This document shows, one piece after another, positions 26,626-35,584 of a stretch of 64,000 nucleotides of DNA. The DNA lies in assembly GCA_021798915.1 (NCBI GenBank), contig JAJZBM010000005.1, positions 82,859 through 146,858 on the forward strand, read 5' to 3'. The notes beneath the pieces were generated by a model that worked only from the letters and a program-made list of their open reading frames with translations, searched no databases and was not told the origin of the DNA. The stretch comes from Pseudomonadota bacterium (GTDB taxonomy: Bacteria; Pseudomonadota; Alphaproteobacteria; Acetobacterales; Acetobacteraceae). A program made the translations under genes and the position numbers. Numbering within the stretch: the first letter of the stretch is position 1; every line of letters starts with the position of its first letter.

Positions 26626-27900
26626 TCAATTTTCCTCCACGGCCGCGGCGAGCGGGGCGAAAAACACCGGATACCGCGCCGCGACCGCAGCGTCCGGCCA
26701 TGCAAGATGCGGCACGATCAGCCACTCCGCAAGCCGCAGCGCTGGCAGGCCGGGCAAAACCGCCGCTGGCAGATGGCGCGCGGCGGGAAAGCGCCGGCGC
26801 CCGACCCTCCCCAAGGGGCCCCAGCGCGCCCCTTCCGGCAAGGCTGGGGTGGCGCCGAGGCGAAACCGTCCGTCCCATAGCGCCCCCGGCCGCGCGGCGA
26901 TGGCCTCCGCCAGCCCTGCCGGCTCGCGGACGAGCAGGAAACCGTCTCGAAACCGCCCCGTCCCATGCCGCCCGGCCGGCAGGAGGCGCACCCCGGCGAG
27001 GGTCGCCGGACGAGGCGCCGCAGCCAGGGCGGAGACGGCATGGCCCGGCGGCGGATAGGGCCGGCCACCGATCATGCGGAGCAGGGAAGCGAGCGCCTCT
27101 GGCGCGATCGCGCCCGGCGCGAGCAGGGCGTAGCCTTCCGGAAACAGCGCCGCGCGCGTGGCCAGGGTCGCGGCGATGGCGTCCTTGCCGGCCGCGCGTG
27201 CCGCACGCCGGGCGCCCGCGGCAGCGGCCAGCCCGGCGGCGCGGGCCGGCATCGCGGCAAGCGGGCGGAGCCGGGCGCGGAGCGTGCGCGGATCGGCGTT
27301 GGAGGGATCCTCGACCCAGTCGATCCCGGCGGCACGCAAGCTGGCGCGAAGCCGCCCGGGCGGGACCGTGAGCAGCGGGCGGAGCAGCGCGACTTCGCCG
27401 CCCGGCGCCAGCCGCCACGCCGCCATGCCGGCGAGCCCGGCTGGGCCGCTCGCCGAGAGTGCGCGCATCAGCAGCGTCTCCGCCTGATCGCCGGCGTGAT
27501 GGCCGAGCAACAGATGCGCCGCCCCGCCGCCCGCCGTCGCCGCCACCAGCGCCGCCAAGCGCGCTTCCCGCGCCCGCGCGGCCAGACCCGGCCCGGCGGC
27601 CAATCCATCGAGCCGGATCGACCGCGCGGCGATCCCGCGCCCGGCCAGCCGCGCGCAGGTCAATGCCGCCTCCGCCGCCGATTGCGGACGAAGACCGTGA
27701 TCGATGACCAGCGCGAAAACTTCGCCCCCCCGAGCCTTCGCCCAGCGCGCCGCGAACAGCGCGAGGGCGAGACTATCGGCGCCCCCCGAAACCGCCAGCG
27801 CAAGCCGCGGCGGCGCGCCGAACGGCCCGAGCGGCGCCATCAGCGCGGCGAATTCCTCCTCCCCGAGCGGCGCCGAGGAAGGCTCAGCCGCAGGCGGCAT
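26626..27900 (-). CDS. tilS: tRNA(Ile)-lysidine synthetase
   Basis: Modifies the CAU anticodon of tRNA-Ile2 with lysine so that it reads AUA. The 424-residue protein has the N-type ATP pyrophosphatase P-loop AVSGGADSLALAL near residue 37, plus LVIDHGLRPQSAAEA and the signature LLLGHHAGDQAETLLMRALSASG. It continues with a poorly conserved, Ala/Arg-rich C-terminal half, as is common in high-GC genomes. ATG 27900 overlaps the end of the upstream cpoB gene by 17 bp. A candidate substrate tRNA gene lies at 12718-12791. Confidence 0.9.
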   Translation of the reverse strand: MPPAAEPSSAPLGEEEFAALMAPLGPFGAPPRLALAVSGGADSLALALFAARWAKARGGEVFALVIDHGLRPQSAAEAALTCARLAGRGIAARSIRLDGLAAGPGLAARAREARLAALVAATAGGGAAHLLLGHHAGDQAETLLMRALSASGPAGLAGMAAWRLAPGGEVALLRPLLTVPPGRLRASLRAAGIDWVEDPSNADPRTLRARLRPLAAMPARAAGLAAAAGARRAARAAGKDAIAATLATRAALFPEGYALLAPGAIAPEALASLLRMIGGRPYPPPGHAVSALAAAPRPATLAGVRLLPAGRHGTGRFRDGFLLVREPAGLAEAIAARPGALWDGRFRLGATPALPEGARWGPLGRVGRRRFPAARHLPAAVLPGLPALRLAEWLIVPHLAWPDAAVAARYPVFFAPLAAAVEEN

Positions 27901-28813
27901 GCTGACGCAGGGTCTGCGCGCGATCACGCAACCCCTGGCGCGCGGCAGGGAACTCCTTGGCGAATTTGGCGAGTGTCGCGCAGGCGGCGGGCTTGGCGTT
28001 GATCGCGGTCAGGGATTCCGCGAGGCCGAGCAACGCCTCCGGCGCGCGCGGGCCGGTTGGCGCGGCCTTGTAGGTGTCATCGAAGGCGAGCGCGGCCTTT
28101 TGGAACTGGTGCTGCGCCGCGAGCGACTGCCCGAGCAGGAAGCGCGCATCGACCACGTGCCCGCCCTTGAGGGCCAGCGCCTGCTCGGCTGAATCCTCGG
28201 CGCTGGCATAATCGTGGCGGGCGAAGGCGGCTCGGCCGTCCTGGAGCAGGGAATCGGCGGTTGGTTTCGCCGGTTTCGCGGCCCCCTCCTTGCCCGCGCC
28301 CTCCTTGCCCGCGGCTGACGGCGCTGGCGGCGGCACCGGCAAGGTGCCGAGCGGCGCCGGTGGCGGGCTCGTGCTCGGCGGAATTTTGTCCGCCGCCGCC
28401 TCGGCGGGCGGGCTCGCGGCCGGGTGCTTGCCGCCTTCGAGCGTATCGACGCGGAAGCCGAGATCGTCGATCTTCTTGCCGAGATCGGCGTTCTGCTGTG
28501 CTACCTGGTTGCTCAACTCATCGACATGGCCGCGCAACTGTCGCATCTGGTCCTCGAGCAGGCTGACCCGGTCGAGAAGCTGGGTCAGGATATCGCTGTT
28601 CGAAGCATTGACCGCGGGGGTTGCGTGTTTCGCGCTGCCGAGGGCGGAGCCGCCCTTGTTGCCGGTCTTTTGCAGTGCGTCGAGATCATGACGAAGCGAG
28701 AGAATCTCGTTTTGCAGTTCGATCGCCTCGCGGCTCTCCATCTGGGCGCGGGCGATGAGCGGCGCGCCGCACAGCCCAACCGCCAACGCGCCGCACAGCC
28801 ATCGTTTCGTCAT
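27884..28813 (-). CDS. cpoB: Tol-Pal system protein CpoB/YbgF
   Basis: Periplasmic coordinator of outer-membrane constriction and peptidoglycan synthesis. It has 309 residues: a signal peptide (WLCGALAVGLCGAPLIARAQ), an N-terminal coiled coil (QNEILSLRHDLDALQ and LLDRVSLLEDQMRQLRGHVDELSNQVAQQ), a Pro/Ala/Lys-rich linker, then a TPR domain from about residue 185 (LLQDGRAAFARHDYASAEDSAEQALAL). ATG 28813 has a GGGGA motif at good spacing; ATG 28822 has none. It is downstream of pal but separated from it by a strong terminator. Confidence 0.85.
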   Translation of the reverse strand: MTKRWLCGALAVGLCGAPLIARAQMESREAIELQNEILSLRHDLDALQKTGNKGGSALGSAKHATPAVNASNSDILTQLLDRVSLLEDQMRQLRGHVDELSNQVAQQNADLGKKIDDLGFRVDTLEGGKHPAASPPAEAAADKIPPSTSPPPAPLGTLPVPPPAPSAAGKEGAGKEGAAKPAKPTADSLLQDGRAAFARHDYASAEDSAEQALALKGGHVVDARFLLGQSLAAQHQFQKAALAFDDTYKAAPTGPRAPEALLGLAESLTAINAKPAACATLAKFAKEFPAARQGLRDRAQTLRQHAACG

Positions 28814-28924
28814 GCCGACCATCCCCGCTTTTCCGTCTCGCGAAGGTTTCGGCGTTTAAAACAAACCGGTCCTCGAATCAAACTGGCGCCCTGTCGGCGC
28901 CATGAAGCACCGCGCCAGAAACCG

Positions 28925-28964
28925 GGGCAAAACAAAACCGGCGGCCCCGAGGCCGCCGGCTTTT
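28925..28964 (-). terminator. Rho-independent terminator downstream of pal
   Basis: A 9-bp GC-rich stem CCGGCGGCC/GGCCGCCGG (28938-28946 and 28951-28959) with a 4-nt loop is followed on the minus strand by TTTTGTTTT, and on the plus strand by TTTT. It would end the tol-pal transcript, so cpoB would need readthrough or its own promoter. Confidence 0.75.
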
Positions 28965-29067
28965 CAGAATGGCTTTCAATCTCTCCGGCGGGAGACGATC
29001 ACGCCCGCCGCCGGTTCGACTCTCGGCCAATTCAGGCGCGCATCGCCGCAGGGCGACGCGCGTGGGA

Positions 29068-29544
29068 TCACTTGACCGCGGTGATGGCGTTCCGGTTCTG
29101 CGCCCAAGCCTGCTCGTTGTCACCCATCGCGGTCGGGCGATCCTTGCCGTAGCTGATGGTGGTGATGCGCGAGGCGGCGATGCCCTGGGCGACGAGGAAG
29201 TCGCGCGCGGCGTTGGCGCGGCGCTGGCCGAGGGCGAGGTTGTATTCCTCGGTGCCGCGATCGTCACAATTGCCGGCGAGCTGCACCTGCACTTGCGGGT
29301 ATTTCTTCAGCCACTCGGCCTGGCGGGTGAGGGTCGCCTTCGCCTCGTCACTCAGGTTGGATTTGTCGAAGGCATAGAACACGCGATCACCGACATTCTG
29401 GACGAGATCCTGCTCGCTGCCAGGAACCGGGCCGGACGGCGCGACGGCGCCGGACCCGGTGGAAGCGGTGGTCGGGGTGGGGGTCTGGTTACACGCCGCC
29501 AGCAGCGCGACGGCGGCAAAGGCGCCAAGAATTTTGATATTCAT
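29068..29544 (-). CDS. pal: Peptidoglycan-associated lipoprotein Pal
   Basis: Outer-membrane lipoprotein of 158 residues anchoring the envelope to peptidoglycan and to TolB. The lipobox LLAAC gives Cys18. A Thr/Ser/Pro linker leads to the OmpA-like domain: VFYAFDKSNLSDEAKATL, VQLAGNCDDRGTEEYNLALGQRRANAARDFL (with the usual diaminopimelate-contacting Asp and Arg) and ITTISYGKDRP. A 181-bp gap with a possible promoter separates it from tolB, and a strong terminator follows. Confidence 0.95.
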   Translation of the reverse strand: MNIKILGAFAAVALLAACNQTPTPTTASTGSGAVAPSGPVPGSEQDLVQNVGDRVFYAFDKSNLSDEAKATLTRQAEWLKKYPQVQVQLAGNCDDRGTEEYNLALGQRRANAARDFLVAQGIAASRITTISYGKDRPTAMGDNEQAWAQNRNAITAVK

Positions 29545-29649
29545 TGTCTTCTGTCCCTGGGTCTGGGTGCCTAGCGATTACCTATGTGCCTCGCGGCGCA
29601 ACGTTTGTGTCGCCAGAGTCGAAACCGACTCTCGCCAACACACTCATGC

Positions 29650-29679
29650 CGCATACTCCACCGTTTCGATCGCGGTCAA
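29650..29679 (-). promoter_or_regulatory. Possible internal promoter of pal
   Basis: On the minus strand TTGACC (complement of 29674-29679) and TATGCG (complement of 29650-29655) are 18 bp apart, about 105 bp before the pal start. A short AGAGTCG/CGACTCT hairpin (29615-29632) lies in the leader. Extra transcription of pal relative to tolB is common, since Pal is abundant. Confidence 0.4.
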
Positions 29680-29725
29680 GCGATCTTCCCGTTATCACTA
29701 AGAAATTCATGTCTGTGTTGCAAAA

Positions 29726-31135
29726 TCAGGCGCCGAGCGGCGACCAGGCGGGGTCGGTGGCGTCGGTCGGGGTCGTCGCCACGCGCTCGCCGAAACCGGT
29801 GATATCGACGCTGACCAGGCGCGCGGAGTAGCCATTGCCGCGCGAATCGCGCGCCGGGGTCTCGCGCCAGAACATGATCACCCGGCCGTTGGGGCAGAAA
29901 GTCGGCCCCTCGACGGCGAAACCTTGCGAGAGAATCCGCTCGCCGCTGCCATCGGGGTGCATGACGCCGATGCTCCAAGTGTCGCCGCCGAGCCTGGTAT
30001 AGGCGATGAGGTCGCCGCGCGGCGACCATACCGGCGTTGCGTAGCGGCCGGCGCCGAAGCTGATGCGCCGGACATTGGAGCCATCGGCGTTCATGATATA
30101 GAGCTGCTGATCGCCGCCGCGATCCGAGTTGAACACGATCTGGCTGCCGTCCGGGCTGTAGCACGGGCTGGTGTCGATCGCCCCGCCGGGATTGGTGAGC
30201 TGCGTCTCGCGCCCGCCATCGAGATCGACGACATAGATGTTCGAGCCGCTGCCCCGTGTTTCCGAGAGGATGACCTTGCTGCCATCGGGGCTGAAGCGCG
30301 GCGCGAAGGTCATGCCGCGCCATTCGCCGAGCATCCGCTGGCGGCCCGAGCCGAGGTCGAAGATATAGACCCGGGGGCGATTATTGGCATAACTCATGAA
30401 CGCGATCTCGTCCCGGGTCGGGTGAAAGCGCGGCGTCAGCACGAGCCAGGAGCCATCCGAGAGAAAGCGGTTATTGGCGCCGTCCTGGTCCATGATGGCG
30501 AGGCGCTTGACGCGCCGGTTACGCGGCCCGGTGCCGGAGATATAGATCACCCGGCTGTCGAAATAGCCTTTCTCGCCGAGCAGCCGGGCATAGATGACAT
30601 CGGCGATGATGTGGCTGATCCGCCGCCAATTGGCCTCGCCGGTGGTATAGGCGGTGCCCTGGATCTGCTGCTCGGGCAGCACGTCCCAGAGGCGGAACTC
30701 GACGCGGACCTGGCTGCCGCTCGTCTGCACCCGGCCGGTGACCAGGGCCTGCGCCCCGATCGCCTTCCAGTCGGCCCATTTCGGCACGTCGCCCATCGTG
30801 GCGGCGGCCTGGATGAAGCTGGCCGGATCGAGCGGCTTGAACAGGCCGCAATTGGCGAGATCGGCGGTCACCACCGCCGCCATGTCGCGGCCGAGATTGG
30901 GGTTGGATGCGGTGCCGCCGGTGAAGCTCGGGATGGCGATCGGGATGGGGGCGGCGCGGGCGCGGTTGACATCGATCACCGCGCTCGCCGCCCCGGGCTT
31001 GCCGGCCGGGGCCGCCGGCGCCGGTGCCTGCTGTGCTGCGGCCGGCAACACCAGCGTGCTGGCCGCCGCCGCGCCGATCAGGCCGCGCCGGCCGAGCCCG
31101 GGCGGGGGAAGGAATTCGCTGCCGATGATGCTCAT
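29726..31135 (-). CDS. tolB: Tol-Pal system periplasmic beta-propeller TolB
   Basis: Periplasmic protein of 469 residues that links Pal to TolA. The signal region GRRGLIGAAAASTLVLPAAAQ contains a twin-arginine-like RR. The N-terminal domain (about 55-190) includes AVVTADLANCGLFKPLDPASF. The six-bladed propeller follows with repeated WD40-like units such as RFHPTRDEIAFMSY, RFSPDGSKVILSE, YSPDGSQIVFNSD and WSPRGDLIAYTR. GAGGAG stands eight bases before ATG 31135. It lies 35 bp after tolA. Confidence 0.94.
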   Translation of the reverse strand: MSIIGSEFLPPPGLGRRGLIGAAAASTLVLPAAAQQAPAPAAPAGKPGAASAVIDVNRARAAPIPIAIPSFTGGTASNPNLGRDMAAVVTADLANCGLFKPLDPASFIQAAATMGDVPKWADWKAIGAQALVTGRVQTSGSQVRVEFRLWDVLPEQQIQGTAYTTGEANWRRISHIIADVIYARLLGEKGYFDSRVIYISGTGPRNRRVKRLAIMDQDGANNRFLSDGSWLVLTPRFHPTRDEIAFMSYANNRPRVYIFDLGSGRQRMLGEWRGMTFAPRFSPDGSKVILSETRGSGSNIYVVDLDGGRETQLTNPGGAIDTSPCYSPDGSQIVFNSDRGGDQQLYIMNADGSNVRRISFGAGRYATPVWSPRGDLIAYTRLGGDTWSIGVMHPDGSGERILSQGFAVEGPTFCPNGRVIMFWRETPARDSRGNGYSARLVSVDITGFGERVATTPTDATDPAWSPLGA

Positions 31136-31170
31136 GGGTCTGGCTCCTCGCTCAGGGTATCGAGCGGATA

Positions 31171-32139
31171 TCAGGGACTGAAGCGGAAATCGAGGCTCCG
31201 CGACTGGCCGACCATGTTCTTGGGTAGCGGCAGGTTGGCGCAATGCGGATCGAGAACGGCACGAATCGCGCGCTCGGCGAAGGCCCGGAATTCGGGGTCG
31301 CTCATGCGGCCGAGATCACTGCCGGCGACCTTGGCGACGCGGGCGGTGCCATTGGCGTCGGTGACGACCTGAAGATGCACCTGCATCTGGCCGGCATCCT
31401 TGGCGCCGGGATCATAGGTCCAGCATTCGCGCACGTGATCGCCGATCGAGGCGCGCTGATCGGCGGTGAGCGCGCTGGTATCCGTCCCTTCCCGCGCGCC
31501 GCCGCCCTTGGGGGCGCCGCCGGCTTGCGGGTTGGCGCGCGCCTTGGGTGGGGTGGTCTGTTTCTGTAACGCCCGCAATTTCTCGAGCGTCGCCTCCAGA
31601 GCGTCGCTCTCGGGGGCGACATTCTTGGTCGGGTTGGGCTGGCTGGTCGCGCTTTGCGGCGGTGGCGCCGGCACAGGCGGCACCGGAAGCGGCGGTTGCG
31701 GCCGCGCCGCCTGCGCCTGCGGCGGCGTCGGCGCGGGTGGCGCGGGCGGCGGTTTCACGGTCTCGGGCAAGGCTTCGGGCGAGATTTGCGGCGGTGGCAG
31801 CGGCGGGCTCGGCGGCGCCGGCGCGGTCGCGGCCGGCGCGGGCGGCGGCGGTGGCGGTGGTGGGGGTGGCGGCGGCGGTGCCTCGATCGGCGCCGGTTTT
31901 GGCGGTGTCGGCGCCGGCGGCGCCTCCTTCACTTCCGGCATCGGCGCCGGCGCCGGCACTTCGCCGGGGGTGGTCGATTTCTGGCTCGGCTGCGCCGGGC
32001 CGACGAAATCCATGCTGACCGCGGTTTCCTCCGGCTCTTCCGGCAAGTGCCGCGCCGGAAGGCCGAGCAACAGCAGCGCCGCCAGCGTCAGATGCAGGGC
32101 GACCGAAATGGCGGCGCCGCGTTTGAGTTCGAACTCCAT
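31171..32139 (-). CDS. tolA: TolA-like energy-transducing protein (TonB C-terminal domain)
   Basis: Inner-membrane spanning protein of 322 residues that couples TolQR to Pal/TolB. One N-terminal membrane segment (ISVALHLTLAALLLLGLPA), then a long Pro/Ala-rich periplasmic linker (about 45-200) with an uninterrupted run of 13 prolines near residue 90, then a TolA/TonB C-terminal domain: LTADQRASIGDHVRECWTYD, MQVHLQVVTDANGTARVAKV and FAERAIRAVLDPHCANLPLP. The linker is proline-rich, unlike the Ala/Lys helix of E. coli TolA. Position between tolR and tolB supports the assignment. Confidence 0.9.
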   Translation of the reverse strand: MEFELKRGAAISVALHLTLAALLLLGLPARHLPEEPEETAVSMDFVGPAQPSQKSTTPGEVPAPAPMPEVKEAPPAPTPPKPAPIEAPPPPPPPPPPPPPAPAATAPAPPSPPLPPPQISPEALPETVKPPPAPPAPTPPQAQAARPQPPLPVPPVPAPPPQSATSQPNPTKNVAPESDALEATLEKLRALQKQTTPPKARANPQAGGAPKGGGAREGTDTSALTADQRASIGDHVRECWTYDPGAKDAGQMQVHLQVVTDANGTARVAKVAGSDLGRMSDPEFRAFAERAIRAVLDPHCANLPLPKNMVGQSRSLDFRFSP

Positions 32140-32172
32140 ACTGCCCCGACATATCCCGCAGACGGGAGTGCC

Positions 32173-32697
32173 TCAGCCGCGCCCGGGCTTGCCCGGCGGC
32201 GCTTTCGGCGACCCTGCCGGTGATGCGGCATTCGGCGACGCGGCATTCGGTGACGCGGCATTGGGTGACGCGGCGGAGGGCTGCTCGGCGAGGAGGGCGA
32301 CCTTGCTGAACCCACCCTGGGTGATGGTGCCCATCACCTGCATCACCAGGCCATAGCTCACCGCGCGGTCACCGCGGACGAAAATCCGCCGCTCGGGGTT
32401 GTTTTGCGAGATCGCTTCCAGCTTGGCGACGAGATCGGGCAGTTCCACCTGGCTGTCCTGGAGATAGATATGGCCCTCGGCGTTGATGGTGACGGTGAGC
32501 GGCTGGCTGTCGCTGTTCAAGGGTTTGGCGTCGGTTTTCGGCAGATCGACATCGACGCCCGAGGTCATCAGCGGCGCCGTGACCATGAAAATGATCAAAA
32601 GCACCAGCATGACGTCGACCAGCGGCGTGACGTTGATTTCGGCCAGCGGGCGGTAGCGGCCGCGCCCCTTGCCGTTGCCGGCGATGAAAGCGGCCAT
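32173..32697 (-). CDS. tolR: Tol-Pal system protein TolR (ExbD family)
   Basis: Inner-membrane proton-channel partner of TolQ, 174 residues. The membrane helix LVDVMLVLLIIFMVTAP carries the proton-relaying Asp (YRPLAEINVTPLVDVML). The periplasmic domain has VDVDLPKTDA and IFVRGDRAVSYGLVMQVMGTI. The C-terminus carries a short repeat (SPNAA three times, encoded by 15-bp units) and a Pro/Gly tail not normally found in TolR. It starts 2 bp after the tolQ stop. Confidence 0.93.
   Translation of the reverse strand: MAAFIAGNGKGRGRYRPLAEINVTPLVDVMLVLLIIFMVTAPLMTSGVDVDLPKTDAKPLNSDSQPLTVTINAEGHIYLQDSQVELPDLVAKLEAISQNNPERRIFVRGDRAVSYGLVMQVMGTITQGGFSKVALLAEQPSAASPNAASPNAASPNAASPAGSPKAPPGKPGRG
32221..32265. 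repeat. 15-bp tandem repeat in tolR
   Basis: Three units of 15 bp (32221, 32236, 32251) differ by one or two bases; a fourth, degenerate unit follows to 32280. They encode SPNAA repeats at the C-terminus of TolR. The period keeps the frame, so copy-number change would only alter tail length. Confidence 0.9.
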
Positions 32698-32699
32698 GC

Positions 32700-33416
32700 T
32701 CAGGCGCGCTCCTCGGATTGGCGCGACAGGATGGCCCCGAACTCGGCCCCGAACCCTTCGAGACGCGAGGCGAAGCGGGCGAGATCGGTGCTGATCTTGT
32801 TATAGGCGAGCACCGCCGGAATGGCCGCGACGAGGCCGATCGCGGTCGCGAACAGCGCCTCGGCGATGCCCGGGGCGACCACCGAGAGATTGGTGTTATG
32901 CATCGCGGCGATCGCCGAGAAGCTGTGCATGATGCCCCAGACGGTGCCGAACAGGCCGATGAACGGCGCCGTCGAGCCCACCGAGGCGAGAAAGATCATC
33001 CAGCGTTCGAGGCGTTCCATCTCGCGCTGGATGGTGACGGTCATCGCCCGATCGACCCGTTCACGCACCCCCGAGCGACTGGCATCGGCGCCGGCGACGC
33101 GCAGACTCCGCCGCCATTCCGCCATCGCCGCGCCGAACACGGCGGCGATCGGGTTGGTCGGCTTCGCGCCTTCCTGTTCGAACAACTCATCGAGGCTGCC
33201 GCCCGACCAGAACCGGTCCTCGAACCGGTCGGCGGCGCGGCCGACCCGGCGCAGCGTCATATATTTCTCGAATACGATCGCCCATACCCAGATGCTGGCC
33301 GCGAGCAGCAGCAGCATGACGAATTTGACGATGATATCGGCCTGCATGAAGAGGCCCCAAAGCGAGAGATCCGCCCCCGCCGCCGCCAGATTGGCGGCAT
33401 CCACTGCCCGATCCAC
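32700..33416 (-). CDS. tolQ: Tol-Pal system protein TolQ (ExbB/MotA family)
   Basis: Proton-channel subunit of 238 residues with three membrane segments: IIVKFVMLLLLAASIWVWAIVF, then WMIFLASVGSTAPFIGLFGTVWGIMHSF, then ALFATAIGLVAAIPAVLAYN, the last two being the conserved channel helices. GTG 33416 is the likely start, with AGGGAG about eight bases upstream. It lies 47 bp after ybgC and 2 bp before tolR, and supplies proton-motive-force energy to TolA. Confidence 0.93.
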   Translation of the reverse strand: MDRAVDAANLAAAGADLSLWGLFMQADIIVKFVMLLLLAASIWVWAIVFEKYMTLRRVGRAADRFEDRFWSGGSLDELFEQEGAKPTNPIAAVFGAAMAEWRRSLRVAGADASRSGVRERVDRAMTVTIQREMERLERWMIFLASVGSTAPFIGLFGTVWGIMHSFSAIAAMHNTNLSVVAPGIAEALFATAIGLVAAIPAVLAYNKISTDLARFASRLEGFGAEFGAILSRQSEERA

Positions 33417-33463
33417 TCAACCCACTCCCTGATGATGCCTCAGATTACGTCCCACGCGCTCGC

Positions 33464-33916
33464 TCAAGCCCGGCCCGCCACCAGCGCCGCCATTGCATCC
33501 CGCCATTCCGCCGGCAAGCGCTGCGGGCGCTGGTCGTGGCATCCGACGCAAGCCAGCGAAACCGTCAGCCAAACCAGCGCCGCCGTCTCGCCCTGGCGGT
33601 AGAAACCCTGGCGCAGCAAAGCCGAGGCACCGCCCACCGCCAGCACCTCGGTTTCGACGACGAGCAGGTCATCGAGCCGCGCCGGACGCAGATAATCCAG
33701 TTTCGCCCGCCGCACCACGAAGAACATGCCATGCCGGGCCACCAATGCGGCGTGCGGAAAGCCGAGATCGCGCAGACACTCGCTCCGCGCCCGCTCGGCG
33801 AAGCGGAGATAGGTCGCGTGATAGACGATGCCGCCGGCATCCGTATCCTCGAAATAGACCCGCACCTCATAGCGATGTTTTTTGTCGTCGAACATTACTT
33901 TATTCCGACAATTCAT
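33464..33916 (-). CDS. ybgC: Tol-Pal associated acyl-CoA thioesterase YbgC
   Basis: Hotdog-fold thioesterase of 150 residues, found at the head of tol-pal operons. The signature [24 protein letters not shown] contains the catalytic Asp and the YHATY motif; [22 protein letters not shown] is the second family strand pair. ATG 33916 overlaps the ruvB stop (ATGA). An internal ATG seven codons later is possible but would break the overlap. Confidence 0.92.
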   Translation of the reverse strand: MNCRNKVMFDDKKHRYEVRVYFEDTDAGGIVYHATYLRFAERARSECLRDLGFPHAALVARHGMFFVVRRAKLDYLRPARLDDLLVVETEVLAVGGASALLRQGFYRQGETAALVWLTVSLACVGCHDQRPQRLPAEWRDAMAALVAGRA

Positions 33917-34977
33917 TCATCTTCGCCAAGACCTTCCTCCTCGGCACGGGAATCGAGCGCCAGCAGATCGGGCTCCGCTTGCGGCGGCGTGAGGCCGAGA
34001 TGCCGCCAGCCCGGGCGCCCGAGCATCCGCCCGCGCGAGGTGCGCAAAACCAGCCCCTCCTGGATGAGATAGGGCTCGATCACATCTTCGATGGTATCGC
34101 GCGCCTCGGCCAGCGCCGCCGCCAGCGTCTCCACCCCGACCGGCCCGCCGGCGTGATGCTCGGCGATGCGGCGGAGATAGCGGCGATCCATGGCGTCGAG
34201 CCCGAGGTGATCGACATCGAGCCGGGTGAGTGCCGCGTCGGTCGCGGCGCGGTCGATCGGGTCGGTGCCGGCGACGGCGGCGAAATCGCGGAGCCGCCGC
34301 AAAAGCCGGCCGGCGATGCGGGGTGTGCCGCGTGCCCGCCGCGCGATCTCGCCCGCCGCCTCCGCGCTGAGCCGCATCCCGAGGCGCGCGCCGGCGCGGG
34401 CGACGATCCGCTCCAGCTCTTCGGGTGTGTAGAAAACCAGCCGCAGCGGAATCCCGAAGCGGTCGCGGAGCGGGGTCGCGAGCAGCCCAGCGCGGGTGGT
34501 CGCGGCGACCAGGGTGAAGGGCGGCAGGTCGATGCGCACGCTGCGCGCCGCTGGCCCCTCACCGATGATCAGATCGAGCTGGAAATCCTCCATCGCCGGG
34601 TAGAGAACCTCCTCGATCGCCGGCTGGAGACGGTGGATCTCATCGATGAACAACACATCGCGCGGCTGGAGATTGGTCAGGATCGCGGCGAGATCGCCGG
34701 CGCGCTGGATGACCGGCCCCGAGGTCGCACGAAACCCGACCCCGAGTTCGCGCGCGACGATCTGCGCGAGCGTCGTCTTGCCGAGTCCCGGCGGGCCATG
34801 CAGCAGCACGTGATCCAGCGCCTCGCCGCGCGCCTGAGCGGCGGCGATGAAGACGGCGAGATTCTCCCGGCTGGTCTTCTGGCCGACGAAATCGGCGAGA
34901 AGGCGCGGGCGGAGGCTGGCCTCGGCGGCATCCTCGGGGGTGCTGCGCGGCGAAAGGAGAGGGGGGTCGGCGGTCAT
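33913..34977 (-). CDS. ruvB: Holliday junction branch-migration helicase RuvB
   Basis: AAA+ motor of 354 residues that drives branch migration with RuvA. Motifs: [12 protein letters not shown], Walker [16 protein letters not shown], Walker [11 protein letters not shown], sensor [19 protein letters not shown] with the arginine finger region, and the C-terminal winged helix ([10 protein letters not shown] end, with [14 protein letters not shown]). It starts 7 bp after the ruvA stop and overlaps ybgC by 4 bp. Confidence 0.95.
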   Translation of the reverse strand: MTADPPLLSPRSTPEDAAEASLRPRLLADFVGQKTSRENLAVFIAAAQARGEALDHVLLHGPPGLGKTTLAQIVARELGVGFRATSGPVIQRAGDLAAILTNLQPRDVLFIDEIHRLQPAIEEVLYPAMEDFQLDLIIGEGPAARSVRIDLPPFTLVAATTRAGLLATPLRDRFGIPLRLVFYTPEELERIVARAGARLGMRLSAEAAGEIARRARGTPRIAGRLLRRLRDFAAVAGTDPIDRAATDAALTRLDVDHLGLDAMDRRYLRRIAEHHAGGPVGVETLAAALAEARDTIEDVIEPYLIQEGLVLRTSRGRMLGRPGWRHLGLTPPQAEPDLLALDSRAEEEGLGEDE

Positions 34978-34984
34978 CGCCCGC

Positions 34985-35584
34985 TCACCGCGCCAAAAGC
35001 CGGAGGCTCGCGCGGATCAGGGCGTCGAGACCGGAAGCCGCGCCGAGATCCTCAGCCGCGCGTGCCACCGCCGCCTGGGCGTCGGCGCGCCGGTAGCCGA
35101 GATTGACGAGCGCCGAAAGCGCATCGCCGGCGTCGCCGTCTGTGACCGCGGGGAGGGCGCCGCCGCCCGCTTCCGCCGGCATCGCGCCGGCGCGCTCGCG
35201 GAGTTCGGTCACCAGACGCGCCGCGAGCTTGGCGCCGACCCCCGGCGCGCGGGTCAGCGCGGCGCGATCGCCGGCGGCGATGGCGGCGATCAGCGCGGAT
35301 GGCGGCAACGTCGCGAGAATGGCGAGTGCGAGCTTCGCCCCCACCCCCTGCACCGTCGTCAGCAGGCGAAACCAATCGCGCTCGGCGGCCTCGGCGAAGC
35401 CGTAGAGCACCAGCGCGTCCTCGCGGAGATGGGTTTCGATCAGCAGCGTCGTGACCGCCGGCGGCGGGGCGAGCGCGGCCAATGTCGGCGTCGCGGCATG
35501 GACGAGATAGCCGACCCCGCCGACATCGATGACACAGTGATCGGCGGCGCGCGTCACCACCACCCCGGTGAGCCGCGCGATCAC
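34985..35584 (-). CDS. ruvA: Holliday junction DNA-binding protein RuvA
   Basis: Tetrameric junction-binding protein of 199 residues. The N-terminal OB domain ([40 protein letters not shown]) is followed by paired helix-hairpin-helix motifs ([17 protein letters not shown] and [19 protein letters not shown]) and the C-terminal domain III ([19 protein letters not shown]) that touches RuvB. The start codon is GTG at 35584 and overlaps the ruvC stop (GTGA). Confidence 0.95.
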   Translation of the reverse strand: MIARLTGVVVTRAADHCVIDVGGVGYLVHAATPTLAALAPPPAVTTLLIETHLREDALVLYGFAEAAERDWFRLLTTVQGVGAKLALAILATLPPSALIAAIAAGDRAALTRAPGVGAKLAARLVTELRERAGAMPAEAGGGALPAVTDGDAGDALSALVNLGYRRADAQAAVARAAEDLGAASGLDALIRASLRLLAR

